A stretch of DNA of 64,000 bases from contig JAZRAC010000016.1 of NCBI GenBank assembly GCA_045634365.1, positions 62,001 to 126,000 of the forward strand. The letters are read 5' to 3'. Below, in pieces: positions 51,670 through 59,648 of this stretch; position 1 is the first letter of the stretch, and each line of letters opens with the position of its first letter. The stretch comes from HGM04593 sp045634365 (lineage in GTDB: Bacteria; Bacteroidota; Bacteroidia; Bacteroidales; Bacteroidaceae). The translations under genes were made by a program, and so were the position numbers. The notes under the pieces were generated by a model. That model saw only the letters and a program-made list of their open reading frames with translations. It ran no database searches and was not told the DNA's origin.

Positions 51670-53175
51670 ATGGACAAAAAGCATCTTACAAACGAATCGG
51701 GAGCACCGGTGAGTGATAATACCAATTCTTTGACAGCCGGCCACAGAGGTCCCATACTGCTCGAAGATAATTGGCTCATAGAGAAGCTGGCTCATTTCGA
51801 CCGCGAAGTAATCCCCGAGCGTCGTATGCACGCAAAAGGAAGCGGAGCATTCGGTACATTCACCGTTACCAATGATGTAACCCGTTACACCTCGGCGGCA
51901 CTATTTTCACAAGTGGGTAAAAAGAGCGATATTCTTGTACGTTTCTCCACGGTAGCCGGCGAGCGCGGTGCTGCCGATGCCGAGCGCGACATACGAGGCT
52001 TTGCCGTGCGTTTCTACACCGAGGAGGGCAATTGGGACCTTGTGGGCAACAATACTCCTGTCTTTTTTTTGCGCGACCCGTTGCAATTCCCCGACCTTAA
52101 TCACGCCATAAAGCGCGACCCGCAAACCAATCTGCGCTCTCCGCAGAGTAACTGGGATTTCTGGACAATGCTTCCCGAGGCACTGCATCAAGTGACAATT
52201 GTAATGTCCGACCGTGGAATTCCTGCCTCTTATCGCAATATGCATGGCTTTGGTTCTCACACATTCAGCCTCATAAATGCACAAGGAGTGCGTGTGTGGG
52301 TAAAATTTCATTTTATAACCCAGCAAGGTATTAAAAATTTAAGTAACGACGAGGCTGCCGAAATTATAGCAAAAGACCGTGAGAGTCACGGGCGCGACCT
52401 CTTTAACGCTATTGCCACAGGCGACTACCCACGTTGGAAACTATGTTTCCAGATAATGACCGAAGAACAGGCACGCAGTTATAAAGAGAATCCTTTTGAC
52501 CTCACCAAAGTTTGGAGCCACAAGGATTTTCCTCTTATCGAAGCGGGTGTGATAGAACTTAATAAAAATCCCGATAACTATTTTGCCCAAATTGAGCAGG
52601 CCGCCTTTAATCCCGCCCACGTAGTTCCGGGAATAGGATTTTCGCCCGATAAAATGTTGCAGGGCCGCCTTTTTTCCTATGGTGATGCACAGCGTTACAG
52701 GCTTGGTGTAAATCACGACCAGATACCCGTGAACCGCCCCCGTTGCCCTATGCATAGTTTCCACCGTGACGGGCTTATGCGTGTCGATGATAATAACGGA
52801 GCCACAAAAGGTTACTCTCCCAACAGTATAGGTGAATGGCAGGTGAAGAAATATAATACAGCCCACTCCCCTATCGCCGGCAATGAATGTCGTTACGACT
52901 ATCACGACGATAGCACCGACGACTGTTTCCATCAACCGGGCAATCTCTATCGTCTGCTCACCGAGGATAAACGTAAATTGTTGATAAATAATACCGCCGA
53001 AGATATTATGCCTGTAACCGAGAATATAAAATATCGTCACGCGGCACACTGCTATTTAGCCGACACCGAGTATGGCACACGCATAGCCGAGGCACTGCAT
53101 TTGTCTATTGCCGAGGTTAAGCGTTTAGCATCATTAGGAATTAAAGAACGATTGGAGGCAACAAAGACTGTTTAA
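51670..53175 (+). CDS. katA: Haem catalase, clade 3, KatA type
   Basis: 501 residues. Dismutes hydrogen peroxide. The active-site histidine lies in RRMHAKGSGAFGTF near residue 54. The distal asparagine is in GNNTPVFFLRD near 128, and the proximal haem tyrosine in LFSYGDAQRYRLGVNHDQIP near 340. The N-terminus has no signal, so the enzyme is cytoplasmic. In related anaerobes katA is induced by OxyR on exposure to oxygen. I could not assign an OxyR site by eye in the 116-base upstream gap. Confidence 0.97.
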   Translation: MDKKHLTNESGAPVSDNTNSLTAGHRGPILLEDNWLIEKLAHFDREVIPERRMHAKGSGAFGTFTVTNDVTRYTSAALFSQVGKKSDILVRFSTVAGERGAADAERDIRGFAVRFYTEEGNWDLVGNNTPVFFLRDPLQFPDLNHAIKRDPQTNLRSPQSNWDFWTMLPEALHQVTIVMSDRGIPASYRNMHGFGSHTFSLINAQGVRVWVKFHFITQQGIKNLSNDEAAEIIAKDRESHGRDLFNAIATGDYPRWKLCFQIMTEEQARSYKENPFDLTKVWSHKDFPLIEAGVIELNKNPDNYFAQIEQAAFNPAHVVPGIGFSPDKMLQGRLFSYGDAQRYRLGVNHDQIPVNRPRCPMHSFHRDGLMRVDDNNGATKGYSPNSIGEWQVKKYNTAHSPIAGNECRYDYHDDSTDDCFHQPGNLYRLLTEDKRKLLINNTAEDIMPVTENIKYRHAAHCYLADTEYGTRIAEALHLSIAEVKRLASLGIKERLEATKTV

Positions 53176-53182
53176 AACAGAA

Positions 53183-53213
53183 AAGCGGCTTATGCCGCTT
53201 TTCTGTTTTTCAG
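53183..53213. terminator. Bidirectional terminator overlapping the lgt stop
   Basis: AAAAGCGGC and GCCGCTTTT arms around TTAT; T-runs on both strands. The lgt stop codon sits in the loop, so one hairpin ends katA and lgt. Confidence 0.75.
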
Positions 53214-54029
53214 TACCCTTATTCCGTTTATAATGCTTACAGCACCCATAATCACGAAAGGAATGCTCAGCCACTGCCCCATATCCAATGTCATACTCTG
53301 TTCAAAATCCACTTGCACCTCTTTAAAAAATTCCACAAAGAAGCGGAAGGTGAAAATAGAAAACAGGCAGTAGCCAAAGAAAAATCCTGTACCCACAAGT
53401 TTGGGAATTCTCTTGTACAAAATCCATCCTTCAATAAAAATAAGAATGTAAGCAACAGCCTCGTATAGTTGTGCAGGGTGGCGCGGTACATTATCCACCT
53501 GTGCAAAAATAATTCCCAACGGGCTGTCGGTGGCACATCCCAAAATTTCGGAATTCATAAAATTACCAATTCTTATTGCAGCTGCCACAATGGGTGTGGT
53601 TATTGCAATATTATCGAGTATCCATTTAATGGATAATTTTGTCTTGCGGTGGTACAAAAAAAGTGCAATCATCAGCCCTAATGTTCCTCCGTGGCTCGCA
53701 AGCCCTTGGTAACCGATAAAATGCCACCCGCTTGGGGTTATTTTTACAGGTAGGAACATCTCGGCTATATTGTTCAGATAATAGGCCGGTTCATAGAAAA
53801 GGCAATGCCCCAAACGTGCACCCAGCAGAATACCTATGAAGCAGTACATAAAGAGCGGCTCGAACAACTTTTCGCTCACATTCTGCCTTTTATAAAGGTA
53901 TTGCATAATGTAATAACCGGTCATTAACGCTATCACCCAGCATAGCGAGTAGTAGCGCACCTCAAAATTTCCTATCGAGAAGGGTGCAGTGGCCGGGTCC
54001 CAAACTATGTGGCAAGGCAGTGCTGTCAT
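53190..54029 (-). CDS. lgt: Prolipoprotein diacylglyceryl transferase
   Basis: 279 residues with seven hydrophobic helices. It transfers diacylglycerol to the lipobox cysteine, the first step in lipoprotein maturation; the several lipoproteins in this window need it. The family signature is AAIRIGNFMNSEILGCATDSPLG near residue 152, and HPAQLYEAVAY near 180 supplies the catalytic His-Tyr region. It lies 12 bases after ychF on the same strand. Confidence 0.95.
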   Translation of the reverse strand: MTALPCHIVWDPATAPFSIGNFEVRYYSLCWVIALMTGYYIMQYLYKRQNVSEKLFEPLFMYCFIGILLGARLGHCLFYEPAYYLNNIAEMFLPVKITPSGWHFIGYQGLASHGGTLGLMIALFLYHRKTKLSIKWILDNIAITTPIVAAAIRIGNFMNSEILGCATDSPLGIIFAQVDNVPRHPAQLYEAVAYILIFIEGWILYKRIPKLVGTGFFFGYCLFSIFTFRFFVEFFKEVQVDFEQSMTLDMGQWLSIPFVIMGAVSIINGIRVLKNRKAA

Positions 54030-54041
54030 ATTGTAATACTC

Positions 54042-55145
54042 TTACACGTTGAAAAGGAAGTGCATAATATCGCCATCCTGAACAATATACTCTTTGCCTT
54101 CCACTCCCATTTTGCCGGCCTCTCGCACAGCCGCTTCCGAACCATAGTTAATATAGTCGTCATACTTTATAACCTGTGCGCGTATGAAGCCTTTTTCAAA
54201 ATCGGTGTGAATAACTCCTGCACATTGCGGTGCCTTCCACCCCTTGCGGAAGGTCCACGCCTTCACCTCCATCTCACCGGCAGTGATGAATGTTTGCAGG
54301 TTCAGCAGATTGTAGATTGCCTTTATAAGGCGGTCGCAGCCCGATTCTGTGAGTCCCATATCCTCCAAGAACATCTGCTTCTCCTCGTAGCTTTCAAGCT
54401 CGGCAATGTCGGCCTCTGTTTGTGCCGATATTATTATAAGTTCGGCATTCTCCTCTTTTATTGCTTCGCGCACAGCCTCTACATATTTATTGCCATTGGC
54501 GGCCGATGTATCGTCTACGTTGCACACATAGAGCACAGGCTTTGTGGTGAGCAGAAAAAGGTTCTTTGCAACGCTCTGTTCATCCTCGGTCTCAAAAACC
54601 ACTGTACGGGCCGATTTTCCCGCTTCCAGTGCCTCTTTATACTGCATAAGTACATCATATTCGAGCTTTGCCTGTTTGTCGCCACCCACGCGTGCCTGTT
54701 TCTCCACACGCTTTATGCGATTTTCAATAGTTTCAAGGTCTTTCAGCTGCAATTCAATGTCGATAATCTCTTTGTCGCGCACAGGGTCCACCGAACCATC
54801 CACGTGCACAATATTATCATTGTCGAAACAGCGTAGAACATGTATAATCGCATCTGTTTCGCGTATATTTCCAAGGAATTGGTTGCCAAGGCCTTCGCCC
54901 TTGCTTGCACCCTTTACAAGGCCGGCGATATCCACAATGTCGCAGGTTGCGGGTACAATGCGTCCGGGGTGTACAATTTCGGCGAGTCTGTTCAGTCGTT
55001 CATCGGGTACGGTAATTTGTCCCATCTGTGCGTCTATGGTACAGAAGGGGAAGTTTGCTGCCTGTGCCTTTGCACTCGACAGGCAGTTGAAGAGTGTCGA
55101 TTTTCCTACGTTGGGCAAGCCCACAATTCCTGCTTTAAGAGCCAT
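54042..55145 (-). CDS. ychF: Redox-regulated ATPase of the Obg family
   Basis: 367 residues. G1/Walker A is GLPNVGKSTLFNCLS at residue 8. DIVDIAGLVKGASKGEGLGN follows near 67. The G4 position reads NVD rather than NKxD, as expected for the YchF branch that prefers ATP. A coiled coil (residues 130-165) and C-terminal TGS domain (TAGEMEVKAWTFRKGWKAPQ) complete it. It binds ribosomes and modulates oxidative-stress tolerance in other bacteria. Its upstream gap (55146-55336) is AT-rich, with no gene. Confidence 0.95.
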   Translation of the reverse strand: MALKAGIVGLPNVGKSTLFNCLSSAKAQAANFPFCTIDAQMGQITVPDERLNRLAEIVHPGRIVPATCDIVDIAGLVKGASKGEGLGNQFLGNIRETDAIIHVLRCFDNDNIVHVDGSVDPVRDKEIIDIELQLKDLETIENRIKRVEKQARVGGDKQAKLEYDVLMQYKEALEAGKSARTVVFETEDEQSVAKNLFLLTTKPVLYVCNVDDTSAANGNKYVEAVREAIKEENAELIIISAQTEADIAELESYEEKQMFLEDMGLTESGCDRLIKAIYNLLNLQTFITAGEMEVKAWTFRKGWKAPQCAGVIHTDFEKGFIRAQVIKYDDYINYGSEAAVREAGKMGVEGKEYIVQDGDIMHFLFNV

Positions 55146-55336
55146 ATTTTAATAAGTTTATTTAAATAATATTTGCAACGCTCTTTACAGAAAAGTAAAA
55201 AGCGTTGCAAATATACGAACAAACGAACAATATTTTAAAGTCGACTTTAAATATTTTATTGTGAGTGTAATTCGATGTTCACAAATTATTTAAAAAGTAC
55301 AATAATGAATTGTCTGTTTGCTAAATGATTAAAAAA

Positions 55337-56275
55337 TTACCAAATCCAGTAATATTCAACTTTGGGTTGGTTCTCGGCATAAGCTACAGCTATATCACGA
55401 GCTGCTTTTATGCGTTGTTTTTCCAGGTCAGCTTCGGTTTTTAATTCCAATTCCTTCATCTTGCGCTCATAAGCAATAGCTTCGTCTTGCAATTTTTGGA
55501 TACGCTGACCAATTGTTTTAACAAGCGCATTTGCCTCGGGATAACAAGATGCGTTAGGGTCTATCTGTCCCAAAGTGCTTACAATTTCGCTGGCTACACT
55601 TTCATCCTGGCTCTTTGCCCACATAGCTTTTGCTTCCATCAAAATTTTCATAGAAGTTTCATCTATATGTTTCTGGTAAGCACTATTCATCAATTCTGCC
55701 GCTTTGTTGTAATGAGAACACTCCATAGGTATTTGAGATAGCATCTCGATAGCCTCTTCATAACTTTGCTTTGTGACAAGTGTGCTTGCCGAGGTTATAA
55801 TTTTAGGAGCATTTTCTTCGTAATATTTTACTATACGTACGGTTGCAACATCCACAAGCTCCGAAATTGCAGCATTTTTGGTTTTTAAAGATTTTAATGC
55901 AGAAATAATAGCACGTTGTTCTGTATTTCCGGCACCTTTTACTTCAAAAGAGCGAGATTCAAAACATTGGTTCGATTTACCATTTCCAACAGCAAGTGTA
56001 ACCTCTAATACTGTTACAATCTTTGTGGGAGGGCCTGCGATTATTTGTTTATCAATAACATTAAACTTTGCAGCAAGAACGAAAGGAGTGTTTATACCGG
56101 AATTTAAACCATTAGACGAAATAATTTTTCTTAAACGGTTTTCAACAATTTCCGATACGTTTTTATCCAATCCTTGCGCTGTACCGGTCACTAACGGTGT
56201 CAATTGGATTTGTGCATAAGTATTTAATACAAAGATATTAAATAATGCAAAAAGAATAAAATGTTTGATTTTCAT
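55337..56275 (-). CDS. Exported protein of unknown function (possible CsgG/LPP20-like fold)
   Basis: 312 residues with signal peptide (ILFALFNIFVLNTYAQ). Residues 20-150 show a CsgG/FlgT-like pattern: VSEIVENRLRKIISSNGLNSG, FVLAAKFNVIDKQI, TVLEVTLAVGNG, then RAIISALKSLKTKNAAISELV. That is inference from pattern only. The C-terminal 60 residues form a charged helix (LQDEAIAYERKMKELELKTEADLEK) ending in a short aromatic tail, VEYYWIW. It is the last of four exported proteins in a minus-strand run, 10 bases from the previous gene. Confidence 0.7.
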   Translation of the reverse strand: MKIKHFILFALFNIFVLNTYAQIQLTPLVTGTAQGLDKNVSEIVENRLRKIISSNGLNSGINTPFVLAAKFNVIDKQIIAGPPTKIVTVLEVTLAVGNGKSNQCFESRSFEVKGAGNTEQRAIISALKSLKTKNAAISELVDVATVRIVKYYEENAPKIITSASTLVTKQSYEEAIEMLSQIPMECSHYNKAAELMNSAYQKHIDETSMKILMEAKAMWAKSQDESVASEIVSTLGQIDPNASCYPEANALVKTIGQRIQKLQDEAIAYERKMKELELKTEADLEKQRIKAARDIAVAYAENQPKVEYYWIW

Positions 56276-56285
56276 AGCTGTAAAA

Positions 56286-57215
56286 TTAATTTGCTATATA
56301 TATAGCAGCATTACCCAATCCCATCATTTCAACCTTTGAACCTTCAAATCCGGCCTCTTTTAAAATCTTTTGCAAGCCGCGTACCCAGGTACGTGCATCC
56401 AATGCGCGGCCCTGTTCGTTGTAGAGAGGTATGCGCACTTGCTCAAATTCCATCATAGTATCTGTTGCATCGAGTGTGCTGAACGAGCCATTAACGCAAT
56501 TTTTGTATAGCCAGTCTTCGATAAATTCACCGATAGTCATTCCGTCTATATCCCCCTCTTCAAGGTTGATATCTGAACCAGCCTCTGTCTTTATGCGCAT
56601 TGTAATTTCACGTCCTCTTTGGGCCATATCATCAAAATGTTCCATCAAGCCATTACAGAAGTTGTCGAAACCACCGGCTAAACACTCTCTCAAAGCCGCA
56701 CCTAAATCAAATGATGTTGCAGGTTCGCTGTCCGATTGCAATGTGGCAATCTGTTTGCCTGTATAGGCATCAAGACCACGAAGTTCAACGTGTACAGCCT
56801 TGCGAAGGCCAAAAGGTTTAACATTCCAGAATAATTCTATAACAATATCACTTTTTGCACGTTTTTTTATCTGGTCCAAGAGCGATTCTTCTGCCTCGTT
56901 GTTGCTCGCAAGGTCCTCTGCTGCTTTTGCCTTAATTGTTTTTAATGTTTGTTCCATATCTTTTAATGGAAACTCACGTTGACGCATAAGTTCGTTCACA
57001 GTTGAGATTGCGGTTTTCAAGTCACTGCTATTGATAAAACCCTCTTCATACATTGGTATATATTCGGTTTTTCCAAGATTGTCCATTGTAGACATCAGGT
57101 TATTCTCTTTGTACCAGTTGTCGGCTGCTACAACCATCAATGTAGGTTTCTTTGCTTGTGAAAAGCCCGAAATACATGCTAATGCAAGAATTGTAGTCAA
57201 AAAAAGTTTTTTCAT
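56286..57215 (-). CDS. Exported DUF6175-like protein
   Basis: 309 residues with signal peptide (TTILALACISGFSQ). KPTLMVVAADNWYKENNLMS and the later DIVIELFWNVKPFGLRKAVHVELRGLDAYTGKQIATL fit the DUF6175 family as I recall it. An alternating strand/helix layout follows, and the chain ends ARTWVRGLQKILKEAGFEGS. DUF6175 has no established function. It lies 19 bases after the 167-residue gene and 10 before the CsgG-like gene; same operon by spacing. Confidence 0.7.
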   Translation of the reverse strand: MKKLFLTTILALACISGFSQAKKPTLMVVAADNWYKENNLMSTMDNLGKTEYIPMYEEGFINSSDLKTAISTVNELMRQREFPLKDMEQTLKTIKAKAAEDLASNNEAEESLLDQIKKRAKSDIVIELFWNVKPFGLRKAVHVELRGLDAYTGKQIATLQSDSEPATSFDLGAALRECLAGGFDNFCNGLMEHFDDMAQRGREITMRIKTEAGSDINLEEGDIDGMTIGEFIEDWLYKNCVNGSFSTLDATDTMMEFEQVRIPLYNEQGRALDARTWVRGLQKILKEAGFEGSKVEMMGLGNAAIYIAN

Positions 57216-57234
57216 ACTATATAAGAATTATAGG

Positions 57235-57738
57235 TTAAAACAAGGAATTCAATGATTTGATTATTCCGTCTTTTTCAAGACGACGACGGAGTTCTGTAAC
57301 ATTAATGGTTACGAGCATACCCACTTTATACTCCTTTTTAGCTACTTTTATCATATCTCCGGGAGCTATTGCACCATTGTTTGTGAGAGATACATATTGA
57401 CGATAATAGCCTTTCTCAAAGAAATCATCGAAATACTCTTTGTGAGCCTCGTATCCTTCGGGGCATAATGCTCTCATACCTGTATCGGCACCAACACCCT
57501 GGTAACCTTTAAAAATAATACCATGTACAGCATTCTCTTGACACAGTTCACGGGCATCAGAGTCTTTTTTGCCGTAGCTGTATACTTTAACAGTTTTATA
57601 ATTTTTGTCTACTGCCTGATTACCTTTATTGCAGACAATTTCATACTTATAAACCTTGTCCAATTTTTTCTTACTTTGTGCAAAACAAGAAATTGAAAAA
57701 ATTGCTAAAATTGAAAAAATAACTAATTTGATTTTCAT
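57235..57738 (-). CDS. Small exported protein of unknown function
   Basis: 167 residues with signal peptide (IFSILAIFSISCFAQ); the cysteine at -4 does not fit a lipobox. Mature part: KLDKVYKYEIVCNKGNQAVD, then ARELCQENAVHGIIFKGYQG, where Cys pairs and a helix preceding a beta-strand recall the N-terminal domain of FlgT/LPP20-like proteins. No family is certain. Second gene of the four-gene exported cluster. Confidence 0.7.
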   Translation of the reverse strand: MKIKLVIFSILAIFSISCFAQSKKKLDKVYKYEIVCNKGNQAVDKNYKTVKVYSYGKKDSDARELCQENAVHGIIFKGYQGVGADTGMRALCPEGYEAHKEYFDDFFEKGYYRQYVSLTNNGAIAPGDMIKVAKKEYKVGMLVTINVTELRRRLEKDGIIKSLNSLF

Positions 57739-57811
57739 AATAAATATAAAAACATATGTATGTTGTGAGTCTTATGCAAAACTCACAACATACTTGGTTA
57801 ATAATTATATA

Positions 57812-59215
57812 TTACTTTGCCTGACGTACATAGTGCATACCCGAAACAATCTTTTTAGCTTTGGCTTTCAAGTATGTACCTTTCAAGTTGGGGTCTGCTT
57901 TAATCTCTTCACCCGATTTTGCTTCGCCTTCAATTTCAACTCCGGCTCCGTCGCGGTTATCCCAAATTTTCTCGGGAATAACTTTTGCCTTTTGAGTTGT
58001 TTTATAAGTGATGTTACCTTCGGCATCAGCTATAATTTCTACAATTTCAAATTTAGAATCCTCTTCAACGCCTTCATTTACACCAATCTGAGCGTAAACA
58101 TCTTCGCCCTCTGTGTAAACAGGTGCAAGTGTCTTGAATACATCGTACTCTTTCTGCAATTTACCAATGGCAACATCTGTTGAGCGATTAACCGCACGTG
58201 CAACGAGTTGAAGTGATTTATCGTCCGATGAAACTGTGAGGCTGGCAGGTGCAAATTTAGAAGTTTGTCCTACGTATGTAATTTTATAAGATTTGTCCTT
58301 CATAAAGGCATCTACTGTTTCGGCTTTATCCCAAGCCAACATACCGAATTTATTTTCATAAATATCTTTGTCCCATTCCAATTGGAAGAGATATGTTCTT
58401 GTATTTACAAAATAACCTTGGATTTTTGCAGCTTGTTTTTCAATTTCGCTGTTCAATTTTGCTGTTGCAATGTCAACAGCCTTCTTAACAAGGGGGTTAT
58501 TGCCTGCCAAGTTTGCTTTTTCGGTAGCTGTTACAACTGCAAGTTGCAAGGGTACTACAATTTCAGAAATAATTTCTTGTGCCGATGTAAATTGGTAGCG
58601 TGTTACAACCAAGAAAGTACGTGGTACCATATCTACAATTGCAGCATCGGCCAATTTGTTCTTTCCACCTTCCATTTGCAACAATTCAGCTTTCTTCTCT
58701 GCTGTAAATCCGGAAAAACCACGCTCTTCAATGTTTTTGAAATCCAGATACAATCCATCGCGCTGTGTTTTAGAGATATTGAACCATTTTGCAATAATTT
58801 TATTTGCAATGTTGTTCTGTTCAAAATATTTCATACATTGTGCAATGTATTCGGCTTGTGAAATGTTGGGCAATTCAATTCCCGATGCTTTTGCAACGCT
58901 GCTTGCTTTTGCAAGTAATTTTTCGGTATTTGTTTGATACTTCTCAATCTCCTCATTTGTTACACTGGGAAGATTTTTTGTGTTCAAAGAACGCAATCCG
59001 TCGATATTGTGGTCGTTGAACTTGTTGGGGATTGCTTTCTCGTTGAAGGTGTTTACAACGGTTTTCTTAATGTCGCCGGTGAGTGTCTTGTCGTTGGTGT
59101 CCAACATAATCATAGAGAGGGAGCTACGACGATACTCAAATTCATTAGATTGAGCGTTTGCTGAAAAAACAGTTAAACCTGCAACAAAAACTGTAAATAA
59201 TAATTTTTTATACAT
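57812..59215 (-). CDS. Exported protein of unknown function, first of the cluster
   Basis: 467 residues with signal peptide (FVAGLTVFSANAQ). The N-terminal part opens SNEFEYRRSSLSMIMLD. The central part is alpha-helical (residues 90-270, with many Lys/Glu/Ala). The C-terminal 110 residues are beta-rich: EGEDVYAQIGVNEGVEEDSKFEIVEI and KAKVIPEKIWDNR. The latter recalls the C-terminal domain of flagellar FlgT/CsgG-type envelope proteins, but that is inference. It starts the run that continues through the three genes to 55337. The 433-base upstream gap contains no gene. Confidence 0.7.
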   Translation of the reverse strand: MYKKLLFTVFVAGLTVFSANAQSNEFEYRRSSLSMIMLDTNDKTLTGDIKKTVVNTFNEKAIPNKFNDHNIDGLRSLNTKNLPSVTNEEIEKYQTNTEKLLAKASSVAKASGIELPNISQAEYIAQCMKYFEQNNIANKIIAKWFNISKTQRDGLYLDFKNIEERGFSGFTAEKKAELLQMEGGKNKLADAAIVDMVPRTFLVVTRYQFTSAQEIISEIVVPLQLAVVTATEKANLAGNNPLVKKAVDIATAKLNSEIEKQAAKIQGYFVNTRTYLFQLEWDKDIYENKFGMLAWDKAETVDAFMKDKSYKITYVGQTSKFAPASLTVSSDDKSLQLVARAVNRSTDVAIGKLQKEYDVFKTLAPVYTEGEDVYAQIGVNEGVEEDSKFEIVEIIADAEGNITYKTTQKAKVIPEKIWDNRDGAGVEIEGEAKSGEEIKADPNLKGTYLKAKAKKIVSGMHYVRQAK

Positions 59216-59648
59216 AATTTAATTTATGTGCTTATTAACCCCACAGATAAGCGTGTTTTTCATAAATAAAAGTGATATACATAAAAAACAGTAGGAGTCA
59301 GTTGCAAAAATCTCTTTCTTGGGCATTTTTTGTATTGTTACCAAAATAGAAATAATTGTAAACGTTTTAATATGTATACCTTCGATCTTGTAATTTTAGG
59401 TTATAATTTTACAAATTATTTCCGTTTATTCTTGCCGGCAGTGCAAGTTCTAATATAAACTGCTGCAAAAACAAAACTGAAAACTTTTCAAAGGTAAAGT
59501 GTTTTAACTAATTTTACAAGTTTTTTATTGCTGATTTTGCTAATAGGGGGGGGTAATTTATTGATTATCAATATAGTACGGATGTGCTGTTTTTGATAGA
59601 AGAACCAACTTGTATCGTTTAGCGTCGTTAAATTATTTTTTTTTGCAA
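59216..59648. other. Intergenic region upstream of the exported cluster
   Basis: 433 AT-rich bases between polA (minus, ending 59649) and the first cluster gene. An eight-G run then TAATT lies at 59546-59558, like part of the shared module, but without a TTAAC repeat at the right place or a -7 element. A clear promoter of the cluster was not found. No RNA fold was recognised. Confidence 0.45.

Noticed and set aside
51907..53049. Open frames antisense to the catalase gene
   Set aside because: Shadows of a well-conserved coding sequence on the other strand.
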